Assembly: GCA_036245525.1 (NCBI GenBank)
Contig: BTPG01000006.1
Span: 88,070,139-88,134,138 of the forward strand
Source: Semisulcospira habei
Taxonomy: Eukaryota > Mollusca > Gastropoda > Semisulcospiridae
Direction of reading: 5' to 3'
DNA length: 64,000 bases
Below are positions 53,795 through 63,807 of the stretch, in pieces. Made by a program: the position numbers and the translations under genes. Numbering within the stretch: position 1 is the first letter of the stretch; every line of letters starts with the position of its first letter. Below the pieces are notes generated by a model. The model did no database searches and was not told the DNA's origin. It worked only from the letters and a program-made list of their open reading frames with translations.

Positions 53795-54068
53795 CGTGGG
53801 AAATGACTACTGAGCTATGGGAAATACCTATCTGTTTTGTGGGAATTCCGGAAATTACTATTTAACTATTCCTGTGGGAAATAGCTTTTAACTATCATGG
53901 GAATATATGTTTAAATATCTATGAGAAATGACTATTGAACTATCTGTGGAGAATACCTATCTGTGAAAAATAGTTATTTCCCACTAACAGTTAAACAATT
54001 ATTTCTCACAGACAGGTCAATAGATATTTCCGACAGACTATTAAACGGTTATAAGTTTTTTCCCACAG
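53795..54068. repeat. GGGAAATA/TATTTCCC repeat field
   Basis: TGGGAAAT-AACTAT-like phrases recur about seven times on the left half and as their complement (TATTTCCCACTAACAG, ATTTCTCACAGACAGG, TTTTTCCCACAG) on the right half, making a loose inverted repeat of about 270 bp. Confidence 0.7.
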
Positions 54069-54480
54069 AGGAGGAGCTGTGAAATAAGATTTTAATGTCT
54101 GTATAACTGAATAAGTCCTTACCTTTCTAGACGCCAACGCAGAATATCCCTATACTCTTCGCAGATCAGAACATTTCTGTAGGTAACTTGATATAAGTCC
54201 TCAGGACAATTTTCTTCTGTCGCTGAACCAACAGAATTATGTGCTTCTTACTGTTAGTATTCCGTTGTCAAATGACCGTTGATAAAATCAGTTGAAGCGA
54301 CGAACACACTAAGTCCAGCTTATCTGCCGACTGAATTGAAACTATCACAAATTCAGTTGCACCTCAGTCGCATTGCACAAAAACGTCCTACTGTCGCGCA
54401 CAGTTCAACTGAGTCAGAAAAAGAAATGTCTCCAACCGCAAAATCGTATCTGTGCATTACTTCAGCGAATCAATCCATCT
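54069..54480. other. No recognisable gene
   Basis: Unassigned sequence; an open stretch at 54279-54530 has no recognisable motif. Confidence 0.4.
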
Positions 54481-54484
54481 GCTT

Positions 54485-54550
54485 AAGGCATAGATCTTCA
54501 TGGGCTTATAAATCCTACAAGGGCTCGTGAAAAATCAGTGCCTTAAGGCA
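54485..54550. mobile_element. PAL-A remnant, altered arms
   Basis: TTAAGGCATAGATCTTCATG is loosely paired with a right arm ending GTGCCTTAAGGCAT. Confidence 0.4.
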
Positions 54551-54648
54551 TAAATACCTCCTACCACTTGTTGGCTCATTTACATTTGTTTGTGTTTTAT
54601 TTGTTTCTTTCTTGTGAGAAATGCTACTGTCTGGATATTGGCACTTTT

Positions 54649-54758
54649 TTTTTTTTTGGGGGGGGGGGGGTGGAGGGGTGGGGTGGGGGGCGGTGGGGGA
54701 GGGGTTGGGGGAGGGGTGGGGGTGGGGGGAATGGGGGGGAGGGGTGGAGGGAGGGGGC
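54649..54758. repeat. T then G-rich tract
   Basis: About 100 bp of G runs broken by single T, A or C; strong quadruplex potential. Confidence 0.93.
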
Positions 54759-54879
54759 TTTACTTCTTCAGCGAAATGCGTCTACCAGCAAAACTTTATA
54801 GATGTATACCTAATGGTTTTTTCATTTACGTCAATGTTTCTTGGTGTGACTGATAAAATTAAAGAAATACCATCTATCC

Positions 54880-54944
54880 GCAAGAGGCATAGATATTCAT
54901 GATCCCCCGCAAAGCCGGGGGTCATGAGTATCTTTGCATCTTGC
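54880..54944. mobile_element. PAL-A core hairpin
   Basis: AGGCATAGATATTCATGATC is paired with GGTCATGAGTATCTTTGCAT. GATATTC and GAGTATC, and GATCC and GGGTC, are changed in both arms. Confidence 0.75.
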
Positions 54945-55550
54945 TTTCTTTATTAACGACTGCGTTCCCCATTCAAAGTGCGTCGGACATTCAAGTCTTG
55001 TTTTCAATACACACAAGCGATCAATATTTACTATACACAGGGTGGGGACGTTTGCAGCAAACAAGACACAGATTGACATAAACAGGCCATCAAAAGTGAA
55101 TGAGAGAATAGATTTCCTTTGATAAGCATAGCATAAATCGCTCTACTAGCACACTGTATTCGTACAGAGAAACCTGTGTAACGCAGCCCAGACCAAACAG
55201 GTAACTGCTAAACGAATGGTGAAAATGCAAAGAGAATTACAATGCAAGAGGCGTGTTTAGAAATTACCATTAAAACACTGCTGTTATTGTCCTTTCCAAG
55301 CGTGTTTCTTCCTTTGTTGAAATTTTCAGTGTTACGCTGGCATCGGTTTTTTTTTTTTTTTTTTTGGTACCCGCTCAAAATGCGGAAAGAGTGTGGCAAT
55401 TCTCTACGGTCGAGATTTTGGACACACAGTGTTAATTATTATAATGAAGTGTATGTATTGTGTACTGTATTTTAAAAGGTTAACAACGGGATAGTTGATC
55501 TGAAGAACGATGGAAAAGTCTGAATGTAGACATGTATAAAACTCTGTGTT
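54945..55550. other. No recognisable gene
   Basis: Unassigned, with a T tract at 55348-55365. Confidence 0.4.
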
Positions 55551-55552
55551 TT

Positions 55553-55590
55553 GGCTTCGATCTGTAAGGTCCAAAATCACAGACAACTCT
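55553..55590. repeat. PAL-F right-arm remnant
   Basis: TCTGTAAGGTCCAAAATCAC with AGACAACTC. Confidence 0.5.
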
Positions 55591-55756
55591 TACACCATGA
55601 CGCACAACCTGCAGAACAATAATGAATACTATACTTATGCCTATCAGTATTTGCTATACTTCGCGCACAGACATGCGATAACAACGCGTTGCCCATGCCC
55701 AATCTACCATCTTTTAGTCCTCTATAACATGTGATATTTCCTGCTACTCTTGTTAG

Positions 55757-55800
55757 ATTGGTGATCGGTTACGCAAAGATCATCCCGTGCCTGTGATTTC
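55757..55800. repeat. PAL-H half element
   Basis: GTGATCGGTTACGCAAAGAT and CATCCCGTGCCTGTG match the right half of the copy at 46002. Confidence 0.5.
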
Positions 55801-56047
55801 ACTGGTAACCGCTGAATAGGTATTCGTGTATTTGCCGGCACGCCAAGGCAGGTTTAACTGTCAAGATGAGCCAGACTGTCACGTACTGTAAGTACAGTAA
55901 AAGTCTGACTCAAAAGGAGGGTGTCTTTTTGGTCGGAATTTTAGTACCCAATAGCATGTCATTTCCAAGCGTCGTATTTCAAAGCCCACTGTTATCAGAA
56001 CTCCGCTGGCCAATTCCCGTAAAAGGTATACAGACGTAATGCCCCAT

Positions 56048-56112
56048 TAAGAGGCATGGATCCTCATGAGCCCACGCAAGTGCGGGGGCTCATGAGGATC
56101 TATGTCTCTTTC
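56048..56112. mobile_element. PAL-A core hairpin
   Basis: AAGAGGCATGGATCCTCATG is paired with CATGAGGATCTATGTCTCTT around CACGCAAGTGCG. Confidence 0.8.
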
Positions 56113-56224
56113 ACTGAAGTTGGTGTTTGCGCAAAATACTCATTGTCATTTTTCGAGCTTCACTTCGGCAGAGGGTTGTCTCATTGGTTTGGTTTTTGAT
56201 TTATGACGTAGCGCGACAAAATCT

Positions 56225-56443
56225 TTAACCCATTCAGCCCTGACGCATTGCAGCAGGAGATGGGTCGACCATGATAATTCAAGGGTAGTGCCAGATTAGC
56301 TTGGCGCCCATCGGCGCCAAGCTAATCTGGCACTGCCCTTGAATTATCATGGTCGATCCATCTCAGTCCTGCAACTGGTGCATAGTCAATAAGACGACGA
56401 TTCCAAAATGTGGGAAATACGACCGTCGGGCTGAATGAGTTAA
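56225..56443. mobile_element. PAL-B element, spacer on right
   Basis: TTAACCCATTCAGCCCTGAC to GGGCTGAATGAGTTAA. The right spacer reads AAGACGACGATTCC, diverged from other copies. Confidence 0.85.
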
Positions 56444-56569
56444 AGGATCAGCGCGCCGAAACTCAGTTCCTCGAGGTTGCGTCTTTTAAAGACTGCAGGT
56501 TCAAGTTCTAGCTTTTAGTTTCACTTCCGCTCCAAATACGCCTAGACCCGTTTAGTGCCCGTTGACGGA

Positions 56570-56742
56570 TACTGTGTTTCTTTGGATTTCGTCAATTCAA
56601 CATCAACACGCCCTAGCCGTCCTAGGAACATGGATTTCCAATCAGTAGTGTCAGCAAGAGGCATAGATCCTCATGAGCCCCCGCAGCTGCGGGGGCTCAT
56701 GAGGATCTATACCTCTTGCAGTTGGGTGTGTTCACGGGTTAA
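56570..56742. mobile_element. PAL-A element
   Basis: TTCGTCAATTCAACATCAAC and CCGTCCTAGGAACATGGATT are the left flank. The core at 56653-56720 is a near-perfect hairpin around GCAGCTGC. The right end CACGGGTTAA lacks GGCAGTG. Confidence 0.8.
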
Positions 56743-56770
56743 AATTGGCTACACGCTCTACAGTCTACGC

Positions 56771-57670
56771 ATACGACAGTGATGGCAAACTAAGTCAGTT
56801 TTAGACTTTATTTTACTAAACGTTTTGCTTCTGTGGTCTACCGTTTTCTCAGTGGTGCAATCACAGGGCGAGGAAATCGACACGAGTTGCCTGCCCCTGT
56901 AACAAAGCGTCACTAGATTATATTGACCAAAAGCAAAAGTAAGCATATGCATGACAATGATGTCAAACTAAGACAGTTTTAGCCTTTATTCTACTAAACG
57001 TTTTTTTCTTCTATGGTTTACTGTTGTATGGCGTAATCACAGGGCAAGGAAATTTACACGCGTTATGTGCCCCTGACAAAACGTCAGTGTATTGAAAAGC
57101 AGAAGTTTATGATCGAGTTAGAACTGATGTGCACGACAGTGATGGCCAGTTTTAACCTTTCTTTCGCTAAACGTGTTGATTCTATGGTTTACTGTTGTCT
57201 AGTGCGAAAACAGGGCGTGGAAAGGCCGCAAAGGCTCCAAGCGTTTAATGACGAAAAGCCGAATTTAACCCTTTTGGCCCCAAGGTCCCATTTCTCAAAT
57301 CGTTTGGAGGTGTTGCCTAACGACTGTGTACCAGTTGCAGGAGATGAATTGACCATGATAATTCAAGGGTAGTGCCAGATGAGCGTGGCGCCTGAAGGCG
57401 CCAAGCTCATCTGGCACTACCCTTGAATTATCATGGTCGTCATCTCCTGTTGTAGCGACCCGGGGCTAAAAGGGTTAATAATTATCTGCGTTAGAATGTG
57501 CACGACGGTGGTCGTAAACTAAGGCGATTTTAACCTGCTTTTCACTAAACACTTAACTTTTATGGTTTAGTTTTGTCTGGTGTAATGATCTCAGGGCGAA
57601 GAAATCTACACGAGTTGTGTGCCCGACGCTCGGAGACTTAGTCGGGGGCACACAACTCGTATAGATTTCC
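56771..57670. repeat. Tandem array, about four units of 140-175 bp, ending in a hairpin
   Basis: The units start near 56771, 56948, 57132 and 57498. Each carries GACAGTGATGG-like, TTTTA-CTTT, ACTAAACG and ATCACAGGGCGAGGAAAT-like blocks. A PAL-B copy separates units 3 and 4. The last unit ends in a hairpin (57597-57672) built on GAAATCTACACGAGTTGTGT and its complement. Confidence 0.8.
57265..57478. mobile_element. PAL-B element with mirrored variant arms
   Basis: TTAACCCTTTTGGCCCC and GGGGCTAAAAGGGTTAA ends are unlike other PAL-B copies but still pair with each other. The arms contain AGATGAGCGTGG and CAAGCTCATCT. Confidence 0.88.
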
Positions 57671-57809
57671 TCCCCTGTGTTGTAATATGCAGGCATGTTC
57701 CTTTCTGGTGTGGATCGTGGGAAGATTTGTTCACAGTTCGGTGTGAAGACAATCACAAATACCTCAGGCATTTGAGCACACCACAGGACAAAAAGCCGGG
57801 GCCATAAAG

Positions 57810-58250
57810 TCAGACCACGGGAATCGACCTAATGAAAAGGCAAGCAAACCGCAGCTGCCCCTTGAAGACAAAAGATAATAAGTCCATTTTTGAGAATAGC
57901 CAGATTTTCACTGGCGGTTCTACAATGAAATACTTGCTTTTCTCAAAAATGGACCACTGCCTTTTGTGATATAAAGGCAGAGCAGACTTGTGAATGCAAA
58001 AGACAGGAAGTCCACTTTTTGTGAAAAGCGAGATTTTCATTTCATGTTTCCGATGATTTAAAAAATGCCACATTTCTTTTTCTCGACAGTATACATGTAT
58101 ATTACAATGAAAATCTCGTTTTTTTCACACACAAAAATGGACTTAATTACTGTGTCTTGCGTTCACAGGGCAGATACTGAGTTTCGAGCCAAGGTCGACT
58201 TAAAAACGCAGAACGGCGCACAAAAGGCATATTTTACAACTGTGTAAGCG
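57810..58250. other. Repeated GAAAATC/AAAATGGAC phrases
   Basis: ATTTTTGAGAATAGCCAGAT, TTTTTGTGAAAAGCGAGATT and their complements recur across 57880-58140. A PAL-D right-arm remnant lies at 58040-58096 (GTTTCCGATGATTTAAAAAA). Confidence 0.5.
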
Positions 58251-58389
58251 CGCGCAGACGTTATAAAAGGAAAACAATATTTTGGGTATGTGTACGAAAT
58301 AAAAATAAAAAAATCGTGGTGTTCTTACACATTACTTTCTTACAAGGACATTACTTTTTTTTAAAAAAAGATATCCTTTGAATACGTTG

Positions 58390-58530
58390 TCACAGTTCTG
58401 GAGACAGATCGACCATGATAGTTCAAGGGTGGTGTCGAAATACATGTAGTTTGGCGCCTGTAGGTGCCAAGCTATTCTGACACCACGCTTGAACTATCGT
58501 GGTCAATTCACATCCTGTTGTAGCGCGGCA
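58390..58530. mobile_element. PAL-C element, ends decayed
   Basis: GACAGATCGACCATGATAGT with TTCAAGGGTGGTGTCGAAAT on the left and CTATTCTGACACCACGCTTG on the right. TGTCG and TGACA replace TGCC and GGCA. Confidence 0.7.
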
Positions 58531-58966
58531 TGGATTTGTGGACTAAAGAGAAAACATGAAAGACTCAGACTAAAAACAGAACTCAGCAGTGTGCACAAGA
58601 TATAATCCATCAGCACCTCCAACCCCCCCCCTTCCTCCCCAACGCCCCTCCCCCCCCCCCCTCTTCGTGCGCCGGCTTTTCCTCTGTGTTGATGATATTT
58701 AAGAAGAAGAAGAAGAAGAAGAAAAAGGTACAAAGGTCACGAAAGAAAAAAATGCAACTGCAATTCCAACCTGAAATTTTTTAAATGACATTATTAATTC
58801 GTTCAATAGAGCGTTTATCATTTTATCGGGGAAGAAATTGGAAGAACATCTCTGGAACAAATAAACAACATTTAAGTTACAGAAATGCACAAATGAACAA
58901 CCTTCGATGTTCATGTTAATTCTACTTATCAGAAAAAAATTCGCTTTGCCGACAAAACTTGTACAC
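58531..58966. other. No recognisable gene
   Basis: A C-rich tract lies at 58625-58662 and an AGA triplet run at 58702-58722; the rest is unassigned. Confidence 0.4.
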
Positions 58967-59374
58967 TGGGGCGGTCCGTGGCGCAGTGGTTAAGGCGCCT
59001 GCCACCAATGCTAAAGGTGCGAGATTCGATTACGGGTTCCGGCGTCGGATTTTTCTCCTCTAGTAAGTGTCACCGTTAATTCGGGCGGACCGTCGGGGGT
59101 TCTTTCTCCGGGTACTCCGGCTCTTCCTCCCTTTGGTATCAGCTTCAGCCCACTTAATCAAATTTCAAATACAAACGATTTTGAATTTCCAAAAACTTCA
59201 GTAGCTCGCTTGAGCTTGCCCTTAGCACCACGTGAATGTTCTGTGCTTATGTACAGTGTGTGAGTGAATGCGGCGCGTGATTCACGTGAGGGGTTCAGTT
59301 CGCGGCGGCGCTTTGAGCCGATTTTTAATTGGGATAAAGCGCCTATTTAATGCGCTTATTATTATTATTATTAT
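58967..59374 (+). mobile_element. SINE-A copy 3
   Basis: GGCGGTCCGTGGCGCAGTGG to GCGCCTATTTAATGCGCTTA followed by TTA repeats. The C-rich middle tract present in copies 1 and 2 is absent. The B-box region reads GAGATTCGATTACGG, slightly decayed. Confidence 0.85.
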
Positions 59375-59496
59375 ATATTTATATAAACAAGATCTTACGA
59401 ACACATGTAGTGAAACCCCCACTTTTCCATCCCAGCAACGATTATTGCAACTTTCACATGTTGAACTGACGAATGCTCGCTGCTGGGCTTAAACTT

Positions 59497-59573
59497 GTGT
59501 GCCGGTCTGTGATTTTTTACCTCATCTTTACGGCCTACAGGCCGTAAGGTCCAAAATCACAGACCAGCACGCG
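59497..59573. repeat. PAL-F palindrome
   Basis: GTGTGCCGGTCTGTGATTTT is paired with AAAATCACAGACCAGCACGC. The inner TTTACGGCCTACAGGCCGTA also pairs. Confidence 0.85.
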
Positions 59574-59817
59574 TGAATAGGTGAGCACACCTTCCTTTCA
59601 ATGCAGAAACGACTAATCTTCCCGAAAAGACTTCAACAAAACATTTGAGCTTAAAAAGCACAAAACATTCAACTAGCTACACCCGGGAACCTCTGACACG
59701 GAGTCAGTCCGAAAGCGAAAGCCCTGCCGCGGCATTCTCTGTGTTTGCCAAAGGCACAGATCCTGGAGAGGCCCTTCCCGGCAGTGGAAGGATTTAAAGC
59801 CTTTTGCAGACTGACGT

Positions 59818-59871
59818 TCCCACACTGGGTATCTCCCTCGGCTGGTAGCAAATCGAGGAGACAACCAGTGT
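59818..59871. repeat. PAL-G palindrome, shortened
   Basis: CACACTGGGTATCTCCCTCG is paired with CGAGGAGACAACCAGTGTG; the centre GCTGGTAGCAAAT lost pairing. Confidence 0.65.
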
Positions 59872-60046
59872 GTCATGTTCACGCAGTGACGCGCCGGCAG
59901 GGACTCAGTCATGGTGGCTTCCCGGTTGCTAAGAGTCCGGTAACTCGAGATATACATTTAATTTAAAAAAAAAAAAATTATTTCATTTTATTTTATTTTC
60001 AAAGACGGCATCGGAAGGCTCGAGAATCTATCTTTTTTTTTATATA

Positions 60047-60108
60047 TTGTGTGCTGGTATGTGAATTTCGATTTCACGGCTCAAGGCCCTAAGTTCAAAA
60101 ATACAAGG
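60047..60108. repeat. PAL-F remnant
   Basis: GTGTGCTGGTATGTGAATTT with TTCAAAAATACAAGGCAGCC; pairing is weak. Confidence 0.45.
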
Positions 60109-60116
60109 CAGCCGAT

Positions 60117-60300
60117 GTCACGTATAATATAAAGACATAAATTTATGTATATCTATTGTTGGCAATAAATAAATTAATAAACAATTAAATAAAGACATAA
60201 ATGTATGTATGTTTCTTGTTGGCAATAAATAAATAAATAAATAAATAGTGGGGATTTGTATGTATGTTTCTTGTTGGCAATAAATAAATAAATAAACAAT
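60117..60300. repeat. Minisatellite with AAAT tract
   Basis: TTCTTGTTGGCAATAAATAA-like units occur about three times (near 60155, 60213, 60269), preceded by ATGTATGTATG. Confidence 0.88.
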
Positions 60301-60344
60301 GGTGATCTTGCAAACGGCAAACGTCTCAATGTCGGTATTTATAC

Positions 60345-60455
60345 TTTTTATTTTATTTTTTTTTTTTTTATTTTATTTTACTTTATTTATTTATTTATTT
60401 TTTTTTGGGGGGGGGGGCGGGGGGTGGGGGGGGGGGGTGGGGGTGCGGGGGCGGT
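60345..60455. repeat. T-rich then G-rich tract
   Basis: T and TTTA repeats change abruptly into G runs at 60407. Confidence 0.9.
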
Positions 60456-60840
60456 ATTTTCAAATAATACAATATACATCTGTGATTCTCAGCAAAAGGA
60501 CATCAGTCGAGAGTTCAACCTGCGACCACCCGGTCCCCCAGGTGACAGGCACCTTAAAAGAAATACGCGATTTGTGAGGAGATAGTGAGAGCAAAATCCA
60601 ATGAAGTGTGAAAACACGTACACCGGCCAAAAACATCGCGGAATCAATTAAAACGCCCGCCGAAAGCGAAAGATTGATGCCTACCCGTCTGCCGCGCAGT
60701 GAGAAGAACAGAGGTAAATAAAGCGAGCTAAGAATGCGTGGATCGTCATCAACGTTTGACGTCTAGTGTTGCTTGTTATTTTTGAGGATGGGTGACGTTG
60801 GGAGAATTGCATTGATCGCGGTGGAGTAAATACGTATTAC
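60456..60840. other. No recognisable gene
   Basis: Unassigned. Confidence 0.4.
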
Positions 60841-60852
60841 ACGGCCCGTGTC

Positions 60853-60918
60853 AGCAAGAGACATAGATTCTCATGAGCCCCCGCTCAGCGGGGGCTCATG
60901 AGAATCTATGCCTCTTGC
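60853..60918. mobile_element. PAL-A core hairpin
   Basis: GCAAGAGACATAGATTCTCA is paired with TGAGAATCTATGCCTCTTGC around CCCCCGCTCAGCGGGGG. TTCTC and GAGAA are mirrored. Confidence 0.85.
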
Positions 60919-60937
60919 AAACTGCAAAAGGAATGGA

Positions 60938-60990
60938 AAAGAGGCAGAGATCCGTACGACCCCACTCATGAGGGTCTATGTCTCTTGCAC
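60938..60990. mobile_element. PAL-A short hairpin, adjacent copy
   Basis: AAGAGGCAGAGATCCGTACG is paired with CTCATGAGGGTCTATGTCTC; it lies 20 bp after the previous copy. Confidence 0.6.
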
Positions 60991-61079
60991 GTGAGGTAAT
61001 GTTCGCTACAGATGTAATGAAGATGGACAAAAACCCCGATAGGATTAGCTGTACTCAAGGAACTGGCGCCGGTAAAATG

Positions 61080-61183
61080 TATACTGACGAACAAAGGAAA
61101 TGAGACAGCATTCGAGTCATCGGAAACACTAAAATGTTTCCGAAGATTCAAACAATGTTGCATTTCTTTGGCTCGTCAGTATA
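61080..61183. mobile_element. PAL-D palindrome with TATA ends
   Basis: TATACTGACGAACAAAGGAA is paired with TTTCTTTGGCTCGTCAGTAT. AAAGG and CTTTGG differ from other copies and are partly mirrored. Confidence 0.82.
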
Positions 61184-61301
61184 GTATAATTCCGCAGCAG
61201 ATAGTATTTCACCCACAAGACACAGAAAAACAAATTGACAAAGAATATCTTAGACCCAACCGGTAACTAATGTGAAAATCTAAAATGAAAAGTTGATTTA
61301 A

Positions 61302-61676
61302 GGTTCCATTACGCATAAATCGGAAGACACATTTCAACACCATTGTGTTTGTTATGCCTTGTCGACAAACCTAATGAACTTAACTGAACAGCAGTTTGGA
61401 CAAGTAGCAAAAGCATGACACGCGTAATCGCACTTGTTTATTCTGCGCTGCCGTAAGCATGTTAATCTATTTTTAGCTGTTTCTCGTACTGAAAGCGTTG
61501 TATTTCTAGAACGGAGCGGAGTCATTGTCAGATTACTTGATATACAGACGACGTGTGCTAAACTGGATTCTCCTGTATCTAAATGAACCATAATTAGACC
61601 TGTGTGTAGCGTTTCGTAACCATCTCAGTGTTACAGAAGTGTATCTTTGAACAGTTACGGCGGTAGTGGGCCTTTA
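61302..61676 (+). repeat. Roughly 370-bp dispersed repeat, copy 2
   Basis: Direct relative of 26565-26937 with small insertions (GTTATGCCT, AACTGAACAG). Both copies end near a GGTAGTGGGCCTT block. Confidence 0.8.
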
Positions 61677-61733
61677 AGTATAACTGTTATTTTGCAGCAG
61701 GTTTGAAACGGGGTGTGCGAGATGAAAATGTTT

Positions 61734-61847
61734 TATACTGACGAGCAAAAGAAATGCGACATTCAGTTTGGAATCATTGGAAATCGGAAAAACTAAAGTG
61801 TTTCCGAAGATTCCAAAACTGTCGCTTTTCTTTTGCTCGTCAGTATA
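61734..61847. mobile_element. PAL-D palindrome with TATA ends
   Basis: TATACTGACGAGCAAAAGAA is paired exactly with TTCTTTTGCTCGTCAGTATA. The centre is expanded by about 10 bp (AAATCGGAAAAACT). Confidence 0.87.
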
Positions 61848-61884
61848 CGTATGTGGCGTCTATGTTACGTGTGAAATGTCTTAC

Positions 61885-62572
61885 TTACTTACTTACGCCT
61901 GTCACCCCTACCCGGGTATAGGCCGTCGACGAGAGACCTCCAGCAACTCCTGTCCTGTGCTTCTCCTTCGATTTTACTCCAGGTGGTTCCCAGTCTCTTG
62001 ATGTCTGCTTGGAGGTCTCGACGCCAGGAGTTTCTCGGCCTACCTCTTTTCCTCTTTCCCTGGGGGTTCCATGACAATGCCTGCCTAGTGATACTGGAAG
62101 CTGGCTTTCTCAGACTGTGTCCGATCCATCCCCATCTTCTTCGCCCAATTTCATTCTCTGCTGTTATCTGCTCTGATATCTCCCAGAATCTGACGTTGCT
62201 GATCTTCTCTGGCCAGTGGATTTTCAAAATTCTTCTAAGGTTCATGAAGGTCTGTACTCTGTTGACTGTGGTTTTTGTCAATCTCCAAGTCTCTGCTCCA
62301 TATAGGAGAACTGCTTTTACATTGGAGTTGAAAATCCGGACTTTGGTGTGTTGTGACAGCTCTCTGGAACTCCACACTTTTTTCAAGTTGAACTGGAGAA
62401 AGGCTGCTCTGGCTTTACCGATTCGTGCTCTGACATCTGCATCAGTGCCACCTTTTTTGTCTATGATGCTCCCGAGATAGGTGAAGGACTCCACCTCCTC
62501 CAACGGGGTGCCAGCAAGCAAGACTGGTTCTTCCTGGTTGCGTTCAGCCTCATTGTCTTTGTTTTCTGTTTG
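61885..62572 (-). mobile_element. RTE-like LINE, 5'-truncated, 14-bp target-site duplication
   Basis: An open frame on the minus strand reads EEVESFTYLGSIIDKKGGTD, VKAVLLYGAETWRLTKTTV, then NEIGRRRWGWIGHSLRK and GRPRNSWRRDLQADIKRLG, the C-terminal region downstream of the reverse transcriptase core. GTGAAATGTCTTAC occurs at 61871-61884 and 62573-62586. The 3' tail is a GTAA repeat. It is a close sister of 33752-35140 without the SINE. Confidence 0.92.
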
Positions 62573-62586
62573 GTGAAATGTCTTAC

Positions 62587-63190
62587 GTTACAAATAATCC
62601 ACTCTGACATGACGCTGTGTCTTGAAATTTTGTATAGTACATGTAATGTATATGATGCTGAATCACAGCCAGAGTAACATACAATAAACAGGCTTAGTGT
62701 GATGCAAGAGATAACTTTGACGTAGGAATCCGGAAGAGAGGGGAGGTCGGGGAAGGGGTGGGAACGGGCGTGATTGGCCATATCTCATGTAAAGAAAAAC
62801 CATAAAAAGAAAGGAAACGAGGTTAGAAAGGCGAATTACAAAAAGATATACAAATTTGTTGCTAGTTAGCTTGTGAGTTGCCTCTTTGCTTCTTCTCACT
62901 CACAAGATAAGTAGCGAATGAATTCTATACTTGTTTACTGTGAAAATTAGTTTATTTTTCGAAATATTAATAAATTGCGTTGTAACTGTCATTTCTAAGC
63001 CTGTTTCTTTCTCTGTTGGGTTCTTCTCTACTTTGTACACGCTTGGCAATCACCTTTTGCGTCTGGATGTCATACCTCATGTAGATTGAATAGCCAGAGT
63101 ATCGCTTGGCCATGCCTCCACATTGGACTTGGTCCATATCTGCTCGTGGCTGTATCTATGTGAAAAAAAAGAAAATACATGGTTCATACC
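62587..63190. other. Unassigned, with CTTGGCA-type repeat copy 4
   Basis: At 62965-63068, GTAACTGTCATTTCTAAGCC, CTCTGTTGGGTTCTTCTC and CACGCTTGGCAATCACCTTT match 41008-41090 and 47592-47730. Elsewhere nothing is recognised. Confidence 0.5.
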
Positions 63191-63281
63191 TAGCAAGAAA
63201 AAGTCCTCGGGCCCACGACGGCCGCAGTGGGCCCGCGCACGGCGGTGGGCCCAAAAGACGTTTTCTTACTGGGTACCTTCT
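63191..63281. repeat. PAL-E palindrome
   Basis: TAGCAAGAAAAAGTCCTCGG is loosely paired with AAAAGACGTTTTCTTACTGG. The inner arms GCAGTGGGCCCGCGCACGGC are GC-rich and self-complementary. Confidence 0.65.
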
Positions 63282-63411
63282 CCAGACCTGTCCAGCCTCC
63301 AAACATCTCCGTAAAACTCTTGTTTCAAAGCACAGAAAAACAGAGACACCAGACCACAACCCCCTTATCCAACCCTTCTTCCTCCGTCGTGTGATTGTAT
63401 AGAGTTCTTCT

Positions 63412-63652
63412 TCGGGGTTCTTTCCGGTACCGGTTCTCCACCCCCACCTTTGTACGGTCTCAGGCACTTACAAATTTCAATACAGCGATCAAATCTCTGT
63501 AACTTCAGTAGCTGACTGGCCTTCGTTGTCGTACGTGTTGTCTTAATGGCGTAATCCGTCTGTTCGTGAGTGTGTGTTGGGTTCAGGCGCGGCGCTTGAG
63601 TCGATTCCCAATGAGAAAGCGCTATAATACGGTTTATATTATTTTATTTATT
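63412..63652 (+). mobile_element. SINE-A copy 4, head missing, deletion-rich
   Basis: The body and tail of SINE-A are recognisable in order (GGTACCGGTTCTCCACC, TCAGGCACTTACAAATTTC, TCTCTGTAACTTCAGTAGCT, GGCGCGGCGCTTGAG). Nearly every difference from the copy at 34006 is a 1-3 base deletion, many in homopolymers. Confidence 0.8.
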
Positions 63653-63807
63653 AGAGCTGAGACGAACCTCCTGGCGATGGAAATCTTTCGCTACACCAGT
63701 GAATGATCACACAAAAGATAAATTGAATCTCTCTACTTGACAGTACACGCAAAATCATACAGCAACCTTCGGATATAACGAATCGCCCATTGATTCAATT
63801 TTTGTTG

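Noticed and set aside
61983..62480. Plus-strand open frame of about 165 codons
   Set aside because: It is antisense to the RTE-like LINE coding region and carries no motif of its own.
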